From the NCBI GenBank assembly GCA_004835665.1, contig RBKR01000001.1, forward strand, positions 310,001 through 374,000: DNA of 64,000 nt. The letters run 5' to 3'. Within the stretch, counting starts at the first letter, position 1; each line of letters starts with the position of its first letter. The notes under the pieces are model-generated. The model ran no database searches. It saw nothing but the letters and a program-made list of their open reading frames with translations, and was not told where the DNA came from. The translations under genes were made by a program, and so were the position numbers. Positions 58,110-64,000 of the stretch are shown here, piece by piece. Origin of the DNA: Phoma sp. XZ068. Taxonomy: Eukaryota > Ascomycota > Dothideomycetes > Pleosporales > Didymellaceae.

Positions 58110-58744
58110 GATGGTAACAAACGGCTACGTCGAGTTTCGTTGTTGTCTGCTGTCATCTCGACGGATTTGAGACACTCATATGTACGTCTATCAACTTGGC
58201 TCAATCCCCGTCTGCACTTTCGATGCTCGGCTGATCCTATCGGCGTGTTTTTAACCGATGTGCCATACTGCTACCCCATCCCAGGGAAGGCAGCATTGGG
58301 AGGCACATATTGACCCTTGCAAATATGCGGCCGATCAGATGCCGATCTTGGTAGCGAGGATGATAGGAACATTTCCGGCGCGGTGTTCTTATCGCGCCCC
58401 CTTGTATTCAGGGAGATAACCAAACATCGAACTAGGACCGAACGAGGTACAGTCTACGTCTTGGAAGCCTGTAGCGAATAAGATTTCCACGTTCAACTTG
58501 ACAAGATCAACGGCCACACGTTTTGATATCCACCTCTTGTTAAAGAGATGGCTGTATCGGTTGATCGCTGCCGAAGAGGTCCTTGTGGGACCTCGGATGC
58601 AGGTGCAGCGCAAGTGGAACCTTGACCTGCCAGCAACTGTATGGCTTTGAGCTGAGAGCTCTATCGACTACACGCGCGTTCTCGACAAAGTTCATCTTGC
58701 AGCTCGAGTGCAGTAGCCAACTGAGCTCTCTCAGAGGTTATAAA
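58110..58744. promoter_or_regulatory. Shared divergent promoter of permease and Zn2Cys6 regulator, with GATA sites
   Basis: About 635 bp between start codons. HGATAR-type sites: TGATAG at 58361-58366, an inverted CGATAA near 58389-58394 and AGATAA at 58414-58419. CGG triplets, half-sites for Zn2Cys6 factors, also occur (for example gcggccgat near 58328). Co-regulation of transporter and regulator is plausible; no site is proven. Confidence 0.4.
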
Positions 58745-61336
58745 ATGACAGATACCACGACTCATACAGCTCAAGCCCCTCTGCCTGCGGGGCCCTCAAA
58801 GCCGACAGATCGTAAGTCTCGTATTGCTCTCGCTTGCAAGAGATGCAAGCGAAGAAAGCAGAAGGTAAGCTAGTTGGGCTAATATAGTTGCTGTGTGGTG
58901 GTAAGACAGTATGTACTGACCACGGTTCGAGCAGTGCGACGGAGCACGACCAAGTTGCAGAGGTTGTGAAAAAGCTGGTCAGGCATGTGCATACGAGAGG
59001 GTCATTCGTCCCCACTACCCTGGTGGTAAATCACTGTAAAACCGTCTATACCTAGGTAACAATACCATGTCAGTGTTCTGACCGGCAACAGGTACATCAG
59101 TGCTTTGGAGGAGCGGATCGCGTTCCTTGAGGCTCGTCTTCCTGGCTATGCTGAGGATCATTTCGACATGATCCCTGATTGCGGGACCATGAATCCGTCT
59201 TCCTCAAATGCTGCAGTTCAGCGGGGATCTTGCCGCGAATCTCAAGCTAGTTCGATCTCCGAAGACGTTGACTTTGATGATGGCACCTCACTTGTTAATG
59301 GCGTTGCATACCTCTCTTTGGGCGCCTCAGGTACCACCGATACGAACCATGAACCTTACTACGTTGGCTCTAGCTCTGGAGCTACTATTGCTCGAGTTAT
59401 TCAGTCGTCCATCTATCGAGGATCAGGGAGGAGATCATACAATTCAGCTGCAACGAGTCGAGATTATCCAGGATCCGAGACAACAACAATACCATCTGCT
59501 CAACCGGGGCTGACTGGACCAAGCGACCTTACGTCTGCTCTCCCCACACAAGGACAGGCGCGTATGCTATTCGACTTTTTCTTCGAGCGCATTCACCCTC
59601 GCTGGCCTTTGCTAGACCGCGCCATCTACGAGAAGACTTTTGACAGTCAATTCGTGTCCGGAACCTTGTCCATCACCGAACGAAGCATATTGCATCTGAT
59701 TTATGCTATTACAGCTCGCTTCTTGGCCGTGACCAAGAAACCTTGTGGTGTTGACGATGAGGTAGGTTAGCTCCAAGAGTAGATATCGTTTGCTAATAAG
59801 CTAATTCCTCTTAGATTCAACTCACCGCAGCGACGGGATCAATGGAGCACATTCTGAAACAGCACGACCTTGCGACTATTCAGTTTCTTATCCTTTTGGG
59901 TGTTCATGGTCAAAGATCTCCCTACGGAGCCGGAGCGTGGTCTCAGATTCGATACGCCACTTCAGTCTGCATTGAAATGGGCTTGCACAGGAAGAGAAGC
60001 TCATCAAGCTCTGCTATACACATGAGAGATGCAGAGATTCGACGTCGAGCATTTTGGTCATGCTATTGCCTTGATCGGGTCACCAGCATCGTACTTGGCC
60101 GACCTTTCGCCATTGCAGACAGAGACATCAACGTAGAGGTGCGCTACCCACACAACTGACAAGGGTCTGCTAATGCAGCTGCAGCTTCCTAGTGCTAGCC
60201 CCGAGTTCTGGACATTGACCCACCGGGAAGCCTACGATGCCAACAAGAGTCAGTGGACAAATGTAGAGCCATTCATTCACATCATCAAGCTCGACAGGAT
60301 CCAATCAAGAATTCACAAAGTAGTATTTCGTGTTGACAAGGATGTATTTAACGGCACACCTCAAGAACGGGCAAAGCTTGATCAAAAGATGACCGGCATC
60401 AGAAATGATCTCAACGACTGGATACAGACTTATCCTCAAACCCCAAAGAACGACAACAAGAGTACATGGATGTACGACCCGGAAAGCGCGTACCTTGATG
60501 CGCGGGATTTCTATGGCGTGTAAGGATGTCTACAAGCGCAAAATGCGTCTATGGCTGACGAAATCAGGCAATACCACAAGGCGGTGCTGTTTCTCTTCAC
60601 AGTTCTTCTTCCTGTCCTCGATACCTCAGATGCACGTTTCGTTACTTGCGCTCGCTCTGCCGCCAGTGTCTGCAATGCCTACAAACGCCTGAGTCAAAAT
60701 AAGACACTTACGTACACCATGATTTCCCTACACTCGTGCTTTGTCGCTGGTCTGACACTGGTCTACTGTATCTGGCGCGATCGTACGCTGTTCTCATACG
60801 ATGTCATTGAGGCAACTCAAAGCTGCTCTCAGATCTTGACTATTTTTGGCGAAAAGTGGCCCGGCGCTATCAAATACCGGGACATCTTTGACGCTCTGTC
60901 TCAAAGCTTGTTCAAGTTGACTATGAAGCCGGCCAACCCAATGTCGAATCACAGGAGCTCTTCATCATTTCAATTTAGCATGGACACGCAGTCACCCAAA
61001 GATATTCGAGGAGACAGCTGTGCGCCAGTGTCACCTGAGATTTCGCAGACCGACAACCCAACTATGTCGCATCTCGTGACTGATGCAGTCAGAGAGGCCT
61101 TCATGGAGGTGGAGGAAGAGGCGCCTCGTGGATGGCTAGGATGGAGAATGTGGAACGACATGGTAACCGATGACAGCGCGTCCATGTCACGTCCAGCGTT
61201 TGAGTTCAACGGCGCTGACCATGGACCGCGGGAGACGAATTGGAACGCTTACCCAAGCTCAATAGTCTATGGAATTGATCCAGTTCAGAGTGCGGCCATG
61301 CAAATGGGCAACGGTGCTATAACACACGGTAGCTAG
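58745..61336 (+). CDS. Zn2Cys6 transcription factor with fungal_trans domain
   Basis: Predicted 774 residues, nuclear. Exons: 58745-58864, 58935-59035, 59092-59761, 59815-60138, 60179-60519, 60568-61336. The DNA-binding cluster ALACKRCKRRKQK plus CDGARPSCRGCEKAGQAC fits C-x2-C-x6-C-x6-C-x2-C-x6-C, with intron 1 just before the third Cys. A short coiled linker (YISALEERIAFLEARLPG) probably sets dimer and site spacing. The fungal_trans domain includes LFDFFFERIHPRWPLLDR, ARFLAVTKKPCG and RRAFWSCYCLDRVTSIVLGR followed by PFAIADRDINVELP. The tail is acidic and Ser-rich. Exon 2's donor (GTAAAA at 59036) is the only one I found in correct phase, and intron 5 is 40 nt, so those boundaries are less sure. 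Position suggests it is the pathway-specific activator of the adjacent hydrolase-amidase-permease genes. Confidence 0.9.
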
Positions 61337-62011
61337 TAGATTCACTCACGTGGATGGCAAAAATCGTAGCTAGCAGGTGCTGTTCACAGACGTTGAGGCT
61401 TTGAGTGGCATCTGCTATAGCCTTTTTCTTTTTGGCACTTCAGCATTAAAGATACCTGGATTACGTGATGTATTAAGTAGGATATTTGCATTTATTTGCT
61501 TGAGAAAATAGCTAAAGCAGAACACGCAGATCACATACAGGAAATTATGGGTTTGTTGGATGCACCCGATCTTCTCCGAACAAACATGCTGTACGTTCAT
61601 TACGAGTCACGTTAGCCGGAACGGTGCAAAATCTGATAACAGGACCCACAAATTCAAGCACCGCCGAATCAAGATGACGCTTCAATCTCCAGACCTCCGG
61701 ATTGAAAGTCAGCGTAGGGCTCCCAGCCCCTAGTCACTAGGCCCTGACGGGCTCTTGTCCGATGCATAATCTTATCAGATGGATGCAACTAGGTACTACC
61801 AATTTAGTCGTGCAATCACATCGAACACCGATCACGGCACAACACTCCCATGATTTCGTCGTTTCCACTTTTGGTTTGAGCTTTGAACATGTCCTGGAGA
61901 AGTTTTTCGATTTCTGTCGGAATGATCTGGTGTCTGCAGCAACATAAAACCTCGACCCCGAGAACCACTCCCTCTCCACTGAGCTTATTCGTTGCCTCGC
62001 CCTGTTGAGAC
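61337..62011. other. Intergenic region between regulator and MFS gene
   Basis: About 675 bp between co-oriented genes. No credible frame; it contains the 3' UTR of the regulator and the promoter of the carrier gene. Confidence 0.45.
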
Positions 62012-63793
62012 ATGACAGAGCTCTCTCAATCAGCTCAACATGGCATCTCTGAGGTTGCAGACGGCAGCAAAGATACAGCCGATGCTGTCGTACTGGCTCG
62101 CAGTGGAAGCAACGACGATTCCACCACCAATGATCTTCAGCCAGCGCCTCTGCGATGGAAACTTGCAGCTATTCTACTAGTCACGGCCATTGGGTTCGGA
62201 TCGCAGTGGAGTTCGGGTATCACTGCCGCCATGAAGACGACGATTAAGAAAGAGTTGAAAGTCAACAACAAGCAATTTGCGTTGCTGGAGGCTAGCGAGG
62301 ATTTCATGGTCACGGCATTGATGCTGGTCAGCGGGATTGTTACTGATCGCATTGGCGGTGCAGGTACGAGTTAGGACTGGAAGCAATACAGCGACGACTA
62401 ATCTTTGCGCAGGTGCCATGCTCTATGGCAACATCATCTACTCTATCGGCTCCATCCTTGTAGCAGGGGCAGCCCAGACCCGTTCATATAAGTTCATGCT
62501 TGCTGGGCGAGTGGTCCGCGCGCTGGGAGACATCGCTACCCAGGTAGCGCAGTACAAGGTGTTCTCATCCTGGTTCGCGCCCGGAAACGGATTCGCTTCC
62601 ACTCTTGGATTCGAGCTGGGTATCGGGAAGATTGGCGCATTCGCAGGCAAATCGTCAGCCAACATTATCGCGAAGCGAACAGGCGATTTCGCTTGGGTGT
62701 TCTGGGTCGCCGTTTTCATGAACATATTCACCAACGTCATGACAGTTCTATTCTATTGGTTCACCAAGGTTGCAAACAGCAAATTTCATGGTGTTACTGA
62801 CCCGGCCACGGGCGAGCGGCTAGTGGAGAAGTCGAAAAAGTTCGAGTTGCGCAAGGTGCTTGAGTTGCCGTGGACGTACTGGTTTGTCATGGCATTTTCG
62901 TTGTTTGAGACAAGTACAGCCATTGTATTCCTACAGAACGCGACAGAGCTCGCCGAGCAGCGGTTTGGGACGGATTCCATCGTTGCGGGATGGTATTCTG
63001 CTACACTCCAATATGCTGGTGAGTGATTCGATCCTCTGGGATAGCTTGAGTGAGTGCTGATGCTGTCACAGGTTTCTTCGTCGTACCGTTGCTTGGAGTC
63101 TTTCTAGACCTGTTTGGGCAGCGTATTTCCGTTTGTGAGCAACTGGCCCCTTACTCTCGCTACTACGTCGTCGCTAACATGTACGAGTGGTTTTTTGTGG
63201 TATCGGCATGTTCACGTCAATGCTGCTTGTCTGCTTTGCAAACACGATCAAAGGCACTGCTGCAAGCTTTGGCGTATTCGCTTTCGCGTATTGCTTTGGA
63301 CCTGCAACCATTATCGATAGCATCCGCACGTCTATGTGGGATCCCTCTTTCTTTGGCTCTGCGTATGCTCTGAAAATCACTATGAATAATGCGTAAGAAT
63401 AACTCACTAGCATTTGCTGACTATCTTACTGATGGATCTTTCAGCATGAACATCATCGTCCGCGTTATTACGGGCGTCATCCAGGACCGCGACAACAACT
63501 CCTATGACCGCGTCACCATCGTATACGTTGTCCTCGCAGGCGCATCTGTGCTTGTATCGTTTGCGCTATCTGTCACATCCTGGAAGCTCGTTGACCTCAA
63601 CCAATTGCAGTGGTCGCGCAAGCTGCGCACTGCCCGGCGGAATTTGCTCATCGAGCGGAAGCAAGCGTTCAATGAAAAGGACAGAGAAAAGAACAGAGTG
63701 ATTTCGTTGAGCTGTTTCGTGGCACTGATTGTGCTCATCCTGGGCAGCTGGTGTGGGTACTTTTGGGGAATTGCAACAGGAAACAACGATTGA
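62012..63793 (+). CDS. MFS transporter, MFSD1-like
   Basis: Predicted 524 residues. Exons: 62012-62363, 62413-63018, 63072-63134, 63188-63392, 63445-63793. A polar N-terminus precedes LRWKLAAILLVTAIGFGSQW and the SGITAAMKTTIKKELKVNNK loop. Next come SGIVTDRIGGAGAMLYGN (the MFS motif between helices 2 and 3, rebuilt across intron 1) and RVVRALGDIATQVAQYKVFS. The pattern and length resemble MFSD1-type carriers, which in animals act as lysosomal dipeptide exporters; that function is not established for fungal relatives. The C-terminus has a basic linker (RKLRTARRNLLIERKQAF) and a last helix. Intron 3 ends ACATGTACGAG, an unusual purine before the AG, but its phase and CTAAC branch point are right. 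About 12 membrane segments. Confidence 0.85.
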
Positions 63794-63906
63794 GGGGCTT
63801 GAGTGCTTCAAATATGACTATTTGGACAATGGAAAATGCTCCAGGAGGCTTACCCATCAGCAAACATGAGGTTGTTTACCATGGAAGATTGAATATTGGC
63901 TGTTTG

Positions 63907-63930
63907 ACATTGTTACCTAGGTAACAATGT
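63907..63930. repeat. Perfect 24-bp palindrome downstream of the MFS gene
   Basis: Each half reads acattgttacct followed by its exact reverse complement with no spacer. It begins 114 bases after the MFS stop codon, so it may lie in the 3' UTR and fold into a hairpin, or be a symmetric protein-binding site. Fifteen bases of it (63914-63928) recur in intron 2 of the Zn2Cys6 gene (59049-59063). Confidence 0.85.
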
Positions 63931-64000
63931 ATGGCCTGCTCGTCTTAGATCTCTGGGTACGGCGGTATGCTACGCAAAGATTTTGGGCATTTGATCGATT

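Noticed and set aside
60510..60567. Apparent premature stop/frameshift in the Zn2Cys6 gene
   Set aside because: A 48-nt intron (donor GTAAGG at 60520, acceptor ending 60567) restores the frame and the family-like FYGVQYHKAVLF sequence.

Overview
This is nuclear DNA of a filamentous ascomycete (Pezizomycotina). The evidence is small spliceosomal introns (mostly 45-60 nt, GTRNGT donors, CTAAC/CTGAC-like branch points, YAG acceptors), a Zn2Cys6/fungal_trans regulator, an Egh16-like secreted protein, Dal5-, PTR2- and NCS1-type permeases and a BUD2-type RasGAP. A dothideomycete, perhaps Pleosporales, is my best guess from gene style; the window alone does not prove it. No rRNA, tRNA, CRISPR array or intact transposon was recognised. 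Gene models were built by hand from reading frames and splice signals. Every multi-exon CDS listed closes in frame to a multiple of three, except the frameshifted remnant at 26.1-26.5 kb.

Layout. 0-6.5 kb: tail of an unknown gene, a long non-coding stretch, then a full-size ABCB multidrug transporter. 7-8.7 kb: PRPP synthetase with a family-atypical insert. 9.3-12.4 kb: a fungal multi-pass membrane protein and a small hypothetical. 13.6-15.4 kb: isocitrate lyase (glyoxylate cycle). 16.4-18.4 kb: DUF1365 protein. 19.3-22.6 kb: a divergent pair, D-aminoacyl-tRNA deacylase and the CCR4-NOT subunit NOT3. 24.4-25.3 kb: a small C2H2 zinc-finger protein. 26.8-30.3 kb: an IFRD-family protein and cyclophilin-40 (Hsp90 co-chaperone). 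30.6-32.2 kb: a Cys/Trp-rich small protein and an Egh16-like secreted protein. 34.2-40.5 kb: a proline/serine-rich hypothetical followed by a minisatellite, and a BUD2-like RasGAP. 42.8-43.5 kb: a small secreted protein.

44.4-63.8 kb is an accessory-looking, transport-rich region. It holds a Dal5-type MFS permease, a PTR2 peptide transporter, a 3.2-kb stretch without genes, and then a compact four-gene block: PuuE/allantoinase-like NodB-fold hydrolase (-), amidase-signature enzyme (+), NCS1 nucleobase/allantoin-type permease (-), Zn2Cys6 regulator (+). An MFSD1-like carrier follows. The four genes form two head-to-head pairs whose shared promoters carry several GATA-factor sites. I read this block as a candidate inducible, nitrogen-regulated cluster for uptake and hydrolysis of a cyclic ureide or imide (allantoin, hydantoin or a relative). 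The substrate is inferred, not shown.

The most interesting items are this cluster, the Cys/Trp-rich micro-protein, the Egh16-like protein with a predicted N-terminal histidine, and several introns that could be retained in frame.
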